Positions 56,258 through 64,000 of a stretch of DNA of 64,000 bases are shown one piece after another; position 1 is the stretch's first letter, and every line of letters starts with the position of its first letter. The DNA is from Bradyrhizobium macuxiense (lineage in GTDB: Bacteria > Pseudomonadota > Alphaproteobacteria > Rhizobiales > Xanthobacteraceae), in the NCBI RefSeq assembly GCF_007993935.1, contig NZ_VITY01000004.1, forward strand, positions 310,001 through 374,000. The letters run 5' to 3'. The notes below the pieces were generated by a model. The model ran no database searches. It was not told the DNA's origin and was given only the letters and a program-made list of their open reading frames with translations. The position numbers and the translations under genes were made by a program.

Positions 56258-57685
56258 GTGACCCGTCGAAAGCTCATTCTCATTCTCGCTGCCACCACCG
56301 CCCTCGGCGCGCTGGGCTGGTCCGCCGCTCGCGCCCGCGACGTGCCGAAGGTCGCGACCGGCTTTGTCGCCAACATCATCTGCTCCGAAACCTTCGTCAG
56401 CAGGCTCGACCCGAAGCGGAACTTCACCGAGACCACGGATGCGATGCCCGGCACCGGCCTGATCACCTGGGCGATGGACACCGAGGTTGACCTCGACCGC
56501 AGGGACGTCACCGTGACGCTGTTCGGGCTCGGCCGCAGCCATGCGGTCTATCGTGAAGGTGTCGGCTGCACCCTCGAACATGGCGAGACGCTGGCCGACA
56601 TCGCGCTGCCGCCTGCACGGCCGCAGGCCGCCCTGTTGCCCGAGATCGCCGGCCCCGCGCTTGTCGCGCCGCAGAGCCCGCAGCTCGCGGCCGCGCTCGA
56701 TCGTGCCTTTGCCGAACCGGCCGAGCCCCCGTTCCGCCGCACCCGCGCGGTTGTGGTGATGAAGGATGGCCGCATCGTCGCGGAGCGCTACGCCGACGGC
56801 ATCGGCATCGACACGCCGCTGCTCGGCTTCTCCGCGACCAAATCGGTGACCTCGGCGCTGATTGGAGTCCTGGTGCGTGACGGCAAGCTTGCGGTCGATC
56901 GACCGGTGCCGATCGCTGCCTGGCAGGACCCGAAGGATCCCAGGCACGCGATCACGGTCGATCAGCTGTTGCGTCACACTGCGGGCCTTGCGCTCGGCAG
57001 CTCGCTGCAGGCCTCGCTTGCCTCCGCGCTCGAACCGGTCAATCGGATGAAGTATATGGAATCGGATATGGCCAGCTATGCCGAGAGCATTCCGCTCGAA
57101 ACGGCACCGGGTCAGGTCTGGAACTATCACGACGGTAATTTCGTCATCTTGTCGCATCTGATCCGCGACGCGGCCGGCGGCCATGCCGCCGACGTGCTGC
57201 GTTTCGCGCGAGCTGAGTTGTTCGATCCGCTCGGCATGCGCAACGTCGTCATGCAGTTCGATGCGGTGGGCACGCCGGAAGGATCAGGCGCGATGATGGC
57301 GAGCGCACGCGATTGGGCGCGGTTTGGCCAGCTCTATCTCGATGACGGCGTGGCTGGTGGCCGGCGCATCCTGCCCGCGGGCTGGGTGAAATACTCGGCG
57401 TCTCCGACGCCGAACGCCTGGGTCGGCATCGGCGCGGGCTTCTGGACCAATCTCGGTGACAGTTTCGGCGCCAAGTATCGCGTCGAGCACGGCTGGCCGC
57501 GCGATGCCTTCTTCGCCAAGGGTACGATCGGGCAGTATGTGATTATCGTGCCGTCACAGCGCCTGGTCATCGTGCGGCTCGGCCGTTCGCCGAACGCGCC
57601 GCCCAAGGCGGACGGTGTGTTTGATCTCGTTAGCGATGTCGTCGCGGCGACCGCAGCAGGCGCGCGGCTCGCGGGCGGCAATTGA
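56258..57685 (+). CDS. Exported serine hydrolase (beta-lactamase family)
   Basis: 475-residue enzyme beginning at GTG 56258 with a strong GGAGG site. An N-terminal signal or anchor (RRKLILILAATTALGALGW, about residues 3-21) targets it to the periplasm. After about 150 residues of divergent sequence comes the beta-lactamase-related core: GFSATKSVTSALIG with nucleophile Ser192 and Lys195, LLRHTAGLALG, the Tyr region VWNYHDGN with Tyr290, and a C-terminal HGWPRDAFFAKGTIG. The substrate is unknown; the family includes esterases, DD-peptidases and 6-aminohexanoate-dimer hydrolases. Confidence 0.88.
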   Translation: MTRRKLILILAATTALGALGWSAARARDVPKVATGFVANIICSETFVSRLDPKRNFTETTDAMPGTGLITWAMDTEVDLDRRDVTVTLFGLGRSHAVYREGVGCTLEHGETLADIALPPARPQAALLPEIAGPALVAPQSPQLAAALDRAFAEPAEPPFRRTRAVVVMKDGRIVAERYADGIGIDTPLLGFSATKSVTSALIGVLVRDGKLAVDRPVPIAAWQDPKDPRHAITVDQLLRHTAGLALGSSLQASLASALEPVNRMKYMESDMASYAESIPLETAPGQVWNYHDGNFVILSHLIRDAAGGHAADVLRFARAELFDPLGMRNVVMQFDAVGTPEGSGAMMASARDWARFGQLYLDDGVAGGRRILPAGWVKYSASPTPNAWVGIGAGFWTNLGDSFGAKYRVEHGWPRDAFFAKGTIGQYVIIVPSQRLVIVRLGRSPNAPPKADGVFDLVSDVVAATAAGARLAGGN

Positions 57686-57813
57686 CCGGCACGTCACACA
57701 CCACCCGCGCGATCGTGAATTGAATCTCGGCGTGAGGAATTTTCTGATCCCGTGGCGCATCTCGCAGGAGGTGCGCCACTGTTCTTTTAGAATCGCCTCA
57801 GCCGGAGACCATC

Positions 57814-58104
57814 ATGCCGAAAGCCTACTGGATCGTGCACGTCACGGTGCACGACGAAGCGCGTTATCCCGAATACCTCGCCGCCGCGATGCCGGTATTC
57901 GAGAGATACGGCGCCAATTTCATCGTGCGCAATGGCCCCTACGAGGTGATGGAAGGCGCAACGCGCCAGCGCAACTTCGTCATCGAGTTCAAGGATCGCG
58001 CCACCGCGATGGAATGCTACACCTGTGCGGACTATCAGGCTGCCAAGGCGATCCGGCAGAAATATTCGGACGGCGATTTCGTGATCATTGATGGGCCGGA
58101 ATGA
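57814..58104 (+). CDS. DUF1330 domain-containing protein
   Basis: 96-residue protein with the ferredoxin-like alpha+beta fold of the DUF1330 family: KAYWIVHVTVHDEARYPEYL at the N-terminus, NFVIEFKDRATAMECY in the middle, and FVIIDGPE at the end. No active site is established for the family. ATG at 57814. The gene is alone, 128 bases after the serine hydrolase gene on the same strand. Confidence 0.85.
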   Translation: MPKAYWIVHVTVHDEARYPEYLAAAMPVFERYGANFIVRNGPYEVMEGATRQRNFVIEFKDRATAMECYTCADYQAAKAIRQKYSDGDFVIIDGPE

Positions 58105-58152
58105 CAGGGGGAATGCGGAAGCTTGATTCACAGACAGCGCAACCCGCTCAGT

Positions 58153-58274
58153 GTCGTCCCTGCGAAAGCAGGGACCCATAACCACGAATGGTCATTGCTT
58201 CGCGATGTCGCAACGACGAGTCCCGTTCACTACACCCGGCGCGGCGTATGGGTCCCTGCTTTCGCAGGGACGAC
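58153..58274. repeat. Inverted repeat element, family F copy 2
   Basis: Arms 58153-58180 and 58247-58274 are perfect 28-bp reverse complements (GTCGTCCCTGCGAAAGCAGG outward). The same 28-bp arm appears at 54094-54121. Confidence 0.9.
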
Positions 58275-58319
58275 AGCGGAATATGCCGCTTCGACCGCGC
58301 CCCGATAACGCAGCCGCCC

Positions 58320-59690
58320 CTACTGCCTTCCCAGCTGCGTCGCCTGCTCCACGCGGTCGAACCGCTCCAGCGTCAGGATCGCATCGGCGAGTTGGTCGGC
58401 GCGCTTGTCGAGCACCGGGCGGGCCAAGGTCAAGAACTTCTGCTGCATCGCCTTTGCGTCGGGGAACGAGGTCGGCTCGCCGGAGGGATCGGCGTAGAGG
58501 CGCTCATGGGTGCCGTCGTCGGTCGTGATCGAGACGCGGGCGCCGAACGGGTGGGTGCGGCCGACTTCGAGGCGGTCGTCCTGCACCACATCGAACTTGT
58601 CGGCGAGCGCATCGATCGCCTTGTCGCCCAGCCGGTCGTAATCGTCCCAGCCGAAATGGCCCTGGTCGAGTGCGATCGCGCCGGTGAAGAACATAGAGAA
58701 CTGGCCGCCGACCACCGAGGTCGGGTGGCGCTTGGTGGCGGCATCGCCGGTCAGCGTGATGCCGTTGCGGTGCAGGCCGATCTCGACCTTCCTGATCTGG
58801 TCCGGCGTCAGATTGTGCTCGCGCCGCATCGCGATCAGTGCGTCGATCGCGGCATGGGTGTAGCGGCAGCTCGGATAGGGCTTTACGCCAATCTTCAGCG
58901 TCTCGTAGGTGCTGCCGAGGCCGGCCACCGCCTTGTCCGGATGCGCGTCATCGGTATAGCCGACCAAAAGGCCATGCTTGCCCTCGACCGAGTCGCTCGA
59001 ACCGATGAAGTCGTTGCGCGCCAGGGTCGCGGCGATCACGCCGTTCATCGCGGCGGCGCCGACCTGGTAGCGCTTGTTCCAGGCGCCGTTGACCAGGAAT
59101 TGCAGCGAGCCCGCGGCCTGGCTGCCCGAGACGCCGAAGGCGGAGACGATCTGCTCCTTCGACAGGCCGAACAGCTTGGCCGCCGCGGCGGCGGCGCCAT
59201 AGGTGCCGGCGGTCGCGGTGGGGTGGAAGCCGCGGGCGTAATGCGAGGTCGGGTCGAGCGCATTGCCGAGCCGGCAGCACACTTCATAGCCGGCGACGAT
59301 CGCGGTCAGCACGTCGCGGCCGGAGGCGCCGACCATCTCACCGACCGCGAACGCCGCGGGCACCACCGGGGCGCTCGGGTGCAGCGAGGAATCGGCGTGG
59401 GTGTCGTCGAAGTCGAGCGAATGGCCGAGTGCGCCGTTGAGCAGCGCCGCCACCGCCGGCGTCCAGGTCTTGCTGTCGCCGAACACCGTGGCCTCGCCCT
59501 TGCCGTCCAGCGCCAGCGCCTCCAGCATCTTCATCAGCGAGGGCGTCGATTCCGCATCGCGGCGGGCGCGGATGGTGCTGCCCAGGAAATCCAGCGTCAA
59601 AACCTTGGCACGCTCCAGCACCTGCGGCGGGATGTCGGAAAATTTCAGGTCGGCGACGTAGGCGGCGAGCGTTGCGGTTTCGTGGGCCAT
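58320..59690 (-). CDS. MmgE/PrpD family protein
   Basis: 456-residue protein of the 2-methylcitrate dehydratase/cis-aconitate decarboxylase-like family. The N-terminal helical domain includes LDFLGSTIRARRD and the highly typical GHSLDFDDTHADSSLHPSAPVVPAA (about residues 88-112), and TAGTYGAAAAAAKLFGLS follows; the C-terminal domain is also present. The substrate is unknown: in this family PrpD acts on 2-methylcitrate, other members on tartrate-like acids. No methylcitrate cycle partner is adjacent. It diverges from the FUSC gene. Confidence 0.9.
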   Translation of the reverse strand: MAHETATLAAYVADLKFSDIPPQVLERAKVLTLDFLGSTIRARRDAESTPSLMKMLEALALDGKGEATVFGDSKTWTPAVAALLNGALGHSLDFDDTHADSSLHPSAPVVPAAFAVGEMVGASGRDVLTAIVAGYEVCCRLGNALDPTSHYARGFHPTATAGTYGAAAAAAKLFGLSKEQIVSAFGVSGSQAAGSLQFLVNGAWNKRYQVGAAAMNGVIAATLARNDFIGSSDSVEGKHGLLVGYTDDAHPDKAVAGLGSTYETLKIGVKPYPSCRYTHAAIDALIAMRREHNLTPDQIRKVEIGLHRNGITLTGDAATKRHPTSVVGGQFSMFFTGAIALDQGHFGWDDYDRLGDKAIDALADKFDVVQDDRLEVGRTHPFGARVSITTDDGTHERLYADPSGEPTSFPDAKAMQQKFLTLARPVLDKRADQLADAILTLERFDRVEQATQLGRQ

Positions 59691-59822
59691 CGTGTTTCCT
59701 CAATTTTGCGGCGCAGGGTAGGCGGGCGGGTTTGGCCTTTCAAGCCACCTTGCCGCCGCGGGCAGCAGCCATGCTCGACGTCCTTTAACATAGGCCTTTC
59801 CATTGATTGCGGATCAGGGTGC

Positions 59823-60962
59823 ATGAGGACCTTCGCAAAACGCATGTTCGACAAGCTTTGGAGCCGCAAGACGCAGCTGGCGCTGGCGGTCCGGATCGCA
59901 TCCGCGGGCGTCGCGGCCTATACCATCGCGCTGGCGCTCAACCTCATGCTGCCGCTCTGGGCGGTGCTGACCTCGCTGATCGTCACGCAGATGAGCGTCG
60001 GCCGCTCGTTGAAAGCGACCCGCGACTACATGCTCGGCACCATCGGCGGCGCCATCTATGGCGGCGCGATCGCGGTGCTGATCCCGCATTCCGGCGAGGG
60101 CAGCCTGCTGGCGCTGCTGGTGCTGGCGATCGTGCCGCTGGCCTTCATCGCCGCGCTCAATCCCAGCCTGAACTCGGCGACAGTGACGGCGGTGATCGTG
60201 CTGCTGCTGCCGACGATGCATCATTCCAACCCGCTGGATTCCGCGATCGACCGCGTCCTCGAGGTCACGGTCGGCGCGCTCACCGGCCTCGTGATCTCGT
60301 TCCTGGTGCTGCCGTCGCGCGCGGTCAGCCAGATCAGGGTCAATGCATCGAAGCTGCTGGAACTGCTTTCGGCGGCATTCGCCGAATTGCTCGCCGGCTT
60401 GACGCGCGGCCTCGACAACGACGCGCTGCACCGGATCCAGGACGGCATCGGCACCGCGGTGACCAATCTGCACGCGACCGGCCTCGAGGCCGAGCGCGAG
60501 CGCTCGATGCATCTGTCATCGGGGCCGGACACCGGCCCTCTGCTGCGGACCATCCAGCGGCTGCGGCATGACGTCGTGATGATCGGACGAGCCTGCGTCG
60601 TGCCGCTGCCGGCCGATATCCAGGCCCGGCTGGCGCGGCCACTGGCCGAGGTCAGCAAGGCGATCGTCACCTACATGGTGTCGGTCGCGACCGCTTTGCG
60701 CGCCGGCAGCGGCCCGGCCGACATGGCGCCGGTCGATGCGGCGCTGCATGCTTACAGCGAGGAGGTCGCCGCGGTTCGAAGGGATGGCCTGATCCGCGGC
60801 CTGCCGGTCGACGCCGCCGAACGTTTCTACGCGCTTGGCTTCTCGCTCGACCAGATGCGGCAGAACCTCAACGACCTCAAGCGCTGCCATGGCAATTGGT
60901 GCACCGACGAGGATGCTGCGGAGAAGGTCGTCGCCGATGCACCGGAGAAGACCGCGGCCTGA
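59823..60962 (+). CDS. FUSC/aromatic-acid-exporter-like membrane protein
   Basis: 379-residue inner-membrane protein. The first 160 residues have about six hydrophobic segments (including AAYTIALALNLMLPLWAVLTSLIV-like, GGAIYGGAIAVLI and LLALLVLAIVPLAFIAAL) with the SVGRSLKATRDYMLGTIGGA segment typical of FUSC-type permeases; the rest is a soluble helical domain. The ATG at 59823 is used. The open frame reaches back to 58188 through the opposite MmgE/PrpD gene and is not coding there. Likely efflux of an organic acid; the substrate is unknown. Confidence 0.82.
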   Translation: MRTFAKRMFDKLWSRKTQLALAVRIASAGVAAYTIALALNLMLPLWAVLTSLIVTQMSVGRSLKATRDYMLGTIGGAIYGGAIAVLIPHSGEGSLLALLVLAIVPLAFIAALNPSLNSATVTAVIVLLLPTMHHSNPLDSAIDRVLEVTVGALTGLVISFLVLPSRAVSQIRVNASKLLELLSAAFAELLAGLTRGLDNDALHRIQDGIGTAVTNLHATGLEAERERSMHLSSGPDTGPLLRTIQRLRHDVVMIGRACVVPLPADIQARLARPLAEVSKAIVTYMVSVATALRAGSGPADMAPVDAALHAYSEEVAAVRRDGLIRGLPVDAAERFYALGFSLDQMRQNLNDLKRCHGNWCTDEDAAEKVVADAPEKTAA

Positions 60963-60969
60963 TCTTTGG

Positions 60970-61626
60970 CTAGGCCCTGCGGCGCGTCAGGCCCTTGCTT
61001 TCCATGCGCCAGATCAGGAGGTCGATACGATCCTGACCGAAGAACGGTTCGCCGGCGAATACGAAGGTCGGCACACCCCAATGGCCGGACGCGGCGTGCG
61101 CCTCCTCATTGCCCTTGATGACCTGCTCATAGCGGTCGGGATCGGTGGCGATGGCCTCATCCATCGCGGCGAGATCGAAGCCGGCGGCATCGGCCGCTCG
61201 TGCAAGATGATCTCCCTCGTTCCAGCCCTGCACCGAGCCGTCCCACAGCACGCGGCTGATCGCGGAGGTGAAGGCAAGCGACCGCCCCTCGAGCTGGGCT
61301 GCGGCGCCAAGCCGGGTCAGGCGGTGGATGTAGGGTTGGTGTTCGGCGACGTCGAGCGTCGTCATGTCCTGCACGATCGGGTCCGGCCGCGGAAAGCGGA
61401 ACGGGATGTTCTCGTGCTTGGCGACGCGGCTGGAGTCGAGCACGACATAGCGGGCGAACTGCGGGTTGGTCTTCTTGAAGAAGCCGGGCACGCGCACCGC
61501 GAGCGGATAGACCGGCCGCAGATTCACCGCGACATCGTAGTCGTCGACCATCTTCAACGTCTTCGGCAGCGCGAGATAGCTGTAGGGACTGCGGAACGAG
61601 ATGAACAGGTCGACCGGCAGGGTCAT
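60970..61626 (-). CDS. 2-hydroxychromene-2-carboxylate isomerase family protein
   Basis: 218-residue DsbA-fold protein of the glutathione-dependent HCCA isomerase family (kappa-class GST relatives). The N-terminal FISFRSPYSYLA contains Ser in place of the redox Cys, as in family members, followed by a helical insertion and a C-terminal WGVPTFVFAGEPFFGQDRID. The native pathway in naphthalene degraders is not represented here, so the substrate is inferred only. It abuts the DUF2867 gene upstream on the same strand. Confidence 0.88.
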   Translation of the reverse strand: MTLPVDLFISFRSPYSYLALPKTLKMVDDYDVAVNLRPVYPLAVRVPGFFKKTNPQFARYVVLDSSRVAKHENIPFRFPRPDPIVQDMTTLDVAEHQPYIHRLTRLGAAAQLEGRSLAFTSAISRVLWDGSVQGWNEGDHLARAADAAGFDLAAMDEAIATDPDRYEQVIKGNEEAHAASGHWGVPTFVFAGEPFFGQDRIDLLIWRMESKGLTRRRA

Positions 61627-61629
61627 GCG

Positions 61630-62103
61630 CTAGCCCCCGGCCTTGCGCAGCATCGCCGGCACGATCAGCCGGTGGAACGGCATGATCACCGCGAGATAGG
61701 TGCGGCCGAGCCAGTTGTGGGTCAGCACCAGCGTGGTGGCGGTGATGTTGCGCGCGGCGCCGGTGCTGGTGACGTCGACCACCAGGCGGAAGTCGAGATG
61801 CTTGTCGTTGAAGCCCGCGACCAGCCGCTCGGGCGTCTCGCTGACCACGGGGAATAGCCCGATCATGTCGCGCCCCACGCCGTCGGCCGCGCCCGAGGTC
61901 TTCAGGCCGAGCGGCGTGACCAAAACGTTTCGCAAGGCAATCAGCCATTTGGCCCAGCGCGGCTGCTGGCCCAACATCGTCTCGGTGGCGTGCCGCGCAT
62001 CGAGATCCGGTTGCGTGGTCGCGATCCGGAACGCGTCGATGAATTGCGCGCCGGTTAGCAGCGCGTCGGAATCCACGTTCGGCGTGACCTCGTCGACCCT
62101 CAT
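61630..62103 (-). CDS. DUF2867 domain-containing protein
   Basis: 157-residue protein of the DUF2867 family, with the ATG at 62103 (MRVDEVTPNVDSD) overlapping the MATE gene stop by four bases (ATGA). The C-terminal part has the repeated strand pattern DFRLVVDVTSTG and the hydrophobic NWLGRTYLAVIMPFHRLIV. The function is unknown; DUF2867 proteins are related to StAR/lipid-handling-like folds in some predictions, which I cannot verify here. It is translationally coupled to the MATE gene upstream. Confidence 0.82.
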   Translation of the reverse strand: MRVDEVTPNVDSDALLTGAQFIDAFRIATTQPDLDARHATETMLGQQPRWAKWLIALRNVLVTPLGLKTSGAADGVGRDMIGLFPVVSETPERLVAGFNDKHLDFRLVVDVTSTGAARNITATTLVLTHNWLGRTYLAVIMPFHRLIVPAMLRKAGG

Positions 62104-63497
62104 CCAGCCAGTCTGCGTGCCAGCAGACGGAAACGCAAGATCAGAAGGGTCGCATAAACGGCAGTGCCGAGCGACAATCCGATCCAGACGCCGGGGGCAT
62201 TGAACCCGGCCCAGAAGGCCAGCGCGGAGGCCGACGCAAAGCCGATCAGCCAATAGCTGATGACGGCGAACAGCAGCGGCACCTGGGTGTCGTTCATGCC
62301 GCGCAACGCGCCGGCGCTGGTGGTCTGCACGCCGTCGGCGATGAAGAACGTCGCGCCGATCAGCAGCAGCATCGCGGTGAGCTGCGCGGTGGCGTCGGAG
62401 GCTTCGCCGAGGAACAGCGCCGCGATCTCGAAGCGCGCCAGGATCACCGCGAGCGTCATCACACTCATAAAGACGCCGGAGAGCGCGACCGCGACAAAGC
62501 CGGCGCGCTGCACCGCGTCGATGTCCCGGCGGCCGACCGCCTGGCCGACCCGCACGGTGGCAGCCATGCTGACACCGAACGGCACCATGAACAGGATTGC
62601 CGCGATCTGCAGCGCGATCTGGTGCGCCGCGAGCGCCGTGGTGCTGATCAGCCCCATCAAGAGGCCGGCCGCGCCGAACAGGCCGTATTCCAGCAGGAAG
62701 GCGATCGAGATCGGCGCGCCGACGGCGACGAGCTTGCCCATCAAAGGCCAGTCGATGCGCCAGACGCGGCTGAACACGTGGTACTTGCGGAACGGGCGCC
62801 GCCGCGCCGCGAACCACACGCCGGCGAGGAAGGTGCCGAGGTTGACGAGCGTGGTCGCAAGTCCGGCGCCGAACATGCCGAGCTCGGGCATGCCCCATTT
62901 GCCGTAGAGCAACAGGTAGACCATCAGTCCATTGGCCGGGATCGCCGCCAGCGTGATCCACAGCACCGGTTCCGGCCGGTTCACCGCGCTCATGAAGCCG
63001 CGGATCGCGATGAACCACAGCGCCGGCAGGATGCCCCAGGCGAGCCCGAACAGATATTGCTGCGCCAGATGCGCGGTCGCCTGGGTCTGTCCGAGCGCGA
63101 GCAGGATGCGCTCACCCTGGAACGGCAGCGCCATCAGCGGCAGCACCATGAAGAACCCGGCCCACAGGCCGACGCGGAGCGCGCGCCGCATCACGTGCGG
63201 ATTGCGGGCGCCGAACGCCCGCGCGGCCAGCGGTGAGACCGCGGACATCATGCCCATGCCGATGGTGAAGCTGACGAAATACACGGTATGCGCCAGCGCC
63301 GCCGCGGCGATGCTTTCGCTGCCGAGCCGGCCGATGAAGGCGAGATCGGTCGTCATCATCGCGATCTGCCCGAGCTGCGTCAGCGCCAGCGGCACCGCGA
63401 GCTTCAGCGTTTCCGCGAGCTCGGCCGTGAGCAGCTTGCGAGAGGGGACGACGGCCGCGCGCGACGCGGCCGGGTCGATCTTGTCGATGCAGGTCAT
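62100..63497 (-). CDS. MATE family efflux transporter (NorM-like)
   Basis: 465-residue inner-membrane multidrug/toxin exporter driven by H+ or Na+, with about 12 membrane helices in two homologous halves. Typical MATE elements: LAVPLALTQLGQIAMMTTDLAFIGRLG in TM1-2, then SPLAARAFGARN and, in the second half, AAHQIALQIAAILFMVPFGVSMAATVRVGQAVGR. Transport substrates are unknown. The start is an ATG at 63497; DUF2867 and the isomerase genes follow on the same strand. Confidence 0.93.
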   Translation of the reverse strand: MTCIDKIDPAASRAAVVPSRKLLTAELAETLKLAVPLALTQLGQIAMMTTDLAFIGRLGSESIAAAALAHTVYFVSFTIGMGMMSAVSPLAARAFGARNPHVMRRALRVGLWAGFFMVLPLMALPFQGERILLALGQTQATAHLAQQYLFGLAWGILPALWFIAIRGFMSAVNRPEPVLWITLAAIPANGLMVYLLLYGKWGMPELGMFGAGLATTLVNLGTFLAGVWFAARRRPFRKYHVFSRVWRIDWPLMGKLVAVGAPISIAFLLEYGLFGAAGLLMGLISTTALAAHQIALQIAAILFMVPFGVSMAATVRVGQAVGRRDIDAVQRAGFVAVALSGVFMSVMTLAVILARFEIAALFLGEASDATAQLTAMLLLIGATFFIADGVQTTSAGALRGMNDTQVPLLFAVISYWLIGFASASALAFWAGFNAPGVWIGLSLGTAVYATLLILRFRLLARRLAG

Positions 63498-63554
63498 GAC
63501 GCCACGTCTAGCACGGCAAACCGGCCGGAAGCATGGCCAAGCTGCCGCAGGGGA

Positions 63555-64000
63555 TCAGGATCGTGCGGGAATCCGCTTGATCTTGGCGCCGAGCGCATTG
63601 AGGCGTTCGTCGATCCGCTCATAACCGCGCTCGATCTGGTCGGCGTTGTTGATGGTGGAGGTGCCGTTGGCGCACACCGCTGCCAGCAGCATCGCCATAC
63701 CGGCGCGGATGTCGGGCGAATTCATCGGCGCGCCGCGCAGCCGGCTCGGCCCGGCGACGATTGCGCGGTGCGGGTCGCACAGCACGATGCGGCCGCCCAT
63801 CGCGATCAGATTGTCGACGAAGAACATCCGCGACTCGAACATCTTCTCGTGCATCAGGATGACGCCGTCGCACTGCGTCGCGGTGACGATCGCGATCGAC
63901 ATCAGGTCCGCCGGGAAGGCCGGCCAGGGCTGGTCCTCGAGCTTCGGCACGTGACCGCCGAAATCGTCGTGGATCTTCATGGTCTGGTTCGACGGCACGA
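63555..64000 (-). CDS. murA: UDP-N-acetylglucosamine 1-carboxyvinyltransferase, 5' truncated
   Basis: C-terminal part of MurA, the first committed enzyme of peptidoglycan synthesis (transfers enolpyruvyl from PEP to UDP-GlcNAc). The gene enters from the right edge; only the last 147 or so residues are in the window. Visible family features: [19 protein letters not shown] and [22 protein letters not shown], then [16 protein letters not shown], which places it firmly in the MurA family near its C-terminus. The catalytic Cys lies upstream, outside the window. Whether it is the only murA or a paralogue cannot be told here. Confidence 0.92.
   Translation of the reverse strand, partial: VPSNQTMKIHDDFGGHVPKLEDQPWPAFPADLMSIAIVTATQCDGVILMHEKMFESRMFFVDNLIAMGGRIVLCDPHRAIVAGPSRLRGAPMNSPDIRAGMAMLLAAVCANGTSTINNADQIERGYERIDERLNALGAKIKRIPARS

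Noticed and set aside
58188..59822. Upstream extension of the FUSC-like gene to 924 residues
   Set aside because: The first 545 residues are the antisense of the MmgE/PrpD gene and a repeat; the conserved FUSC-type protein starts at the ATG at 59823.

Overview
The window is chromosomal DNA from a high-GC alphaproteobacterium, most likely Bradyrhizobium or a very close relative. Three things suggest this. The translation/ribosome block rimP-nusA-ylxR-infB-rbfA-truB-rpsO-pnp and the run tsaB-rimI-fur-HAD-miaB-phoH-ybeY-corC-lnt-XRE have the order expected of Rhizobiales. The proteins read as typical of that group. The intergenic gaps carry several families of short palindromic repeats of the kind scattered through Bradyrhizobium genomes. 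No tRNA, rRNA, CRISPR array, prophage or insertion sequence was recognised.

Layout. 1-2372: fatty-acid synthesis, the end of fabB followed by an enoyl-ACP reductase of the FabV type. 2484-4413: glutathione transferase, acetyltransferase and a Tat-exported superoxide dismutase. 4603-14960 (all minus): the pnp to rimP operon, transcribed from a promoter near 15153-15181 through a leader with a strong intrinsic terminator (candidate attenuator). 15307-17435: a DUF2336 protein and a PhyH-type dioxygenase. 17486-30927 (all minus): trmB, an M20 peptidase, a XRE regulator, lnt, corC, ybeY, phoH, miaB, HAD, fur, rimI, tsaB, an Nfu protein, a universal stress protein and trpS. 30994-33776: murJ and a PfkB/adenosine-type kinase.

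From about 33.8 kb the window becomes accessory and metabolic: a lone low-GC DUF1629 (Imm11-like) gene bracketed by inverted repeats, an acyl-CoA synthetase, a serine hydrolase, succinate-semialdehyde dehydrogenase, a TonB-dependent siderophore receptor, a divergent substrate-binding-protein/GntR/FAD-oxidoreductase module with candidate operators, a SulP-STAS-cyclic-nucleotide-binding fusion transporter, a MetX-like hydrolase, a crotonase and a zinc dehydrogenase. From 52.0 kb come a long-type purC, a pirin, a GNAT enzyme, a membrane-anchored AraC regulator, a second serine hydrolase, a DUF1330 protein, an MmgE/PrpD protein, a FUSC-like membrane protein, a DsbA-like isomerase, a DUF2867 protein, a MATE exporter and the 3' end of murA.

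The points most worth a second look are FabV in the slot after fabB, the rimP leader with a tiny near-leaderless ORF abutting the terminator, the solitary immunity-like gene between inverted repeats, the GntR module with repeated operators, and a 162-bp element with perfect 41-bp inverted arms.
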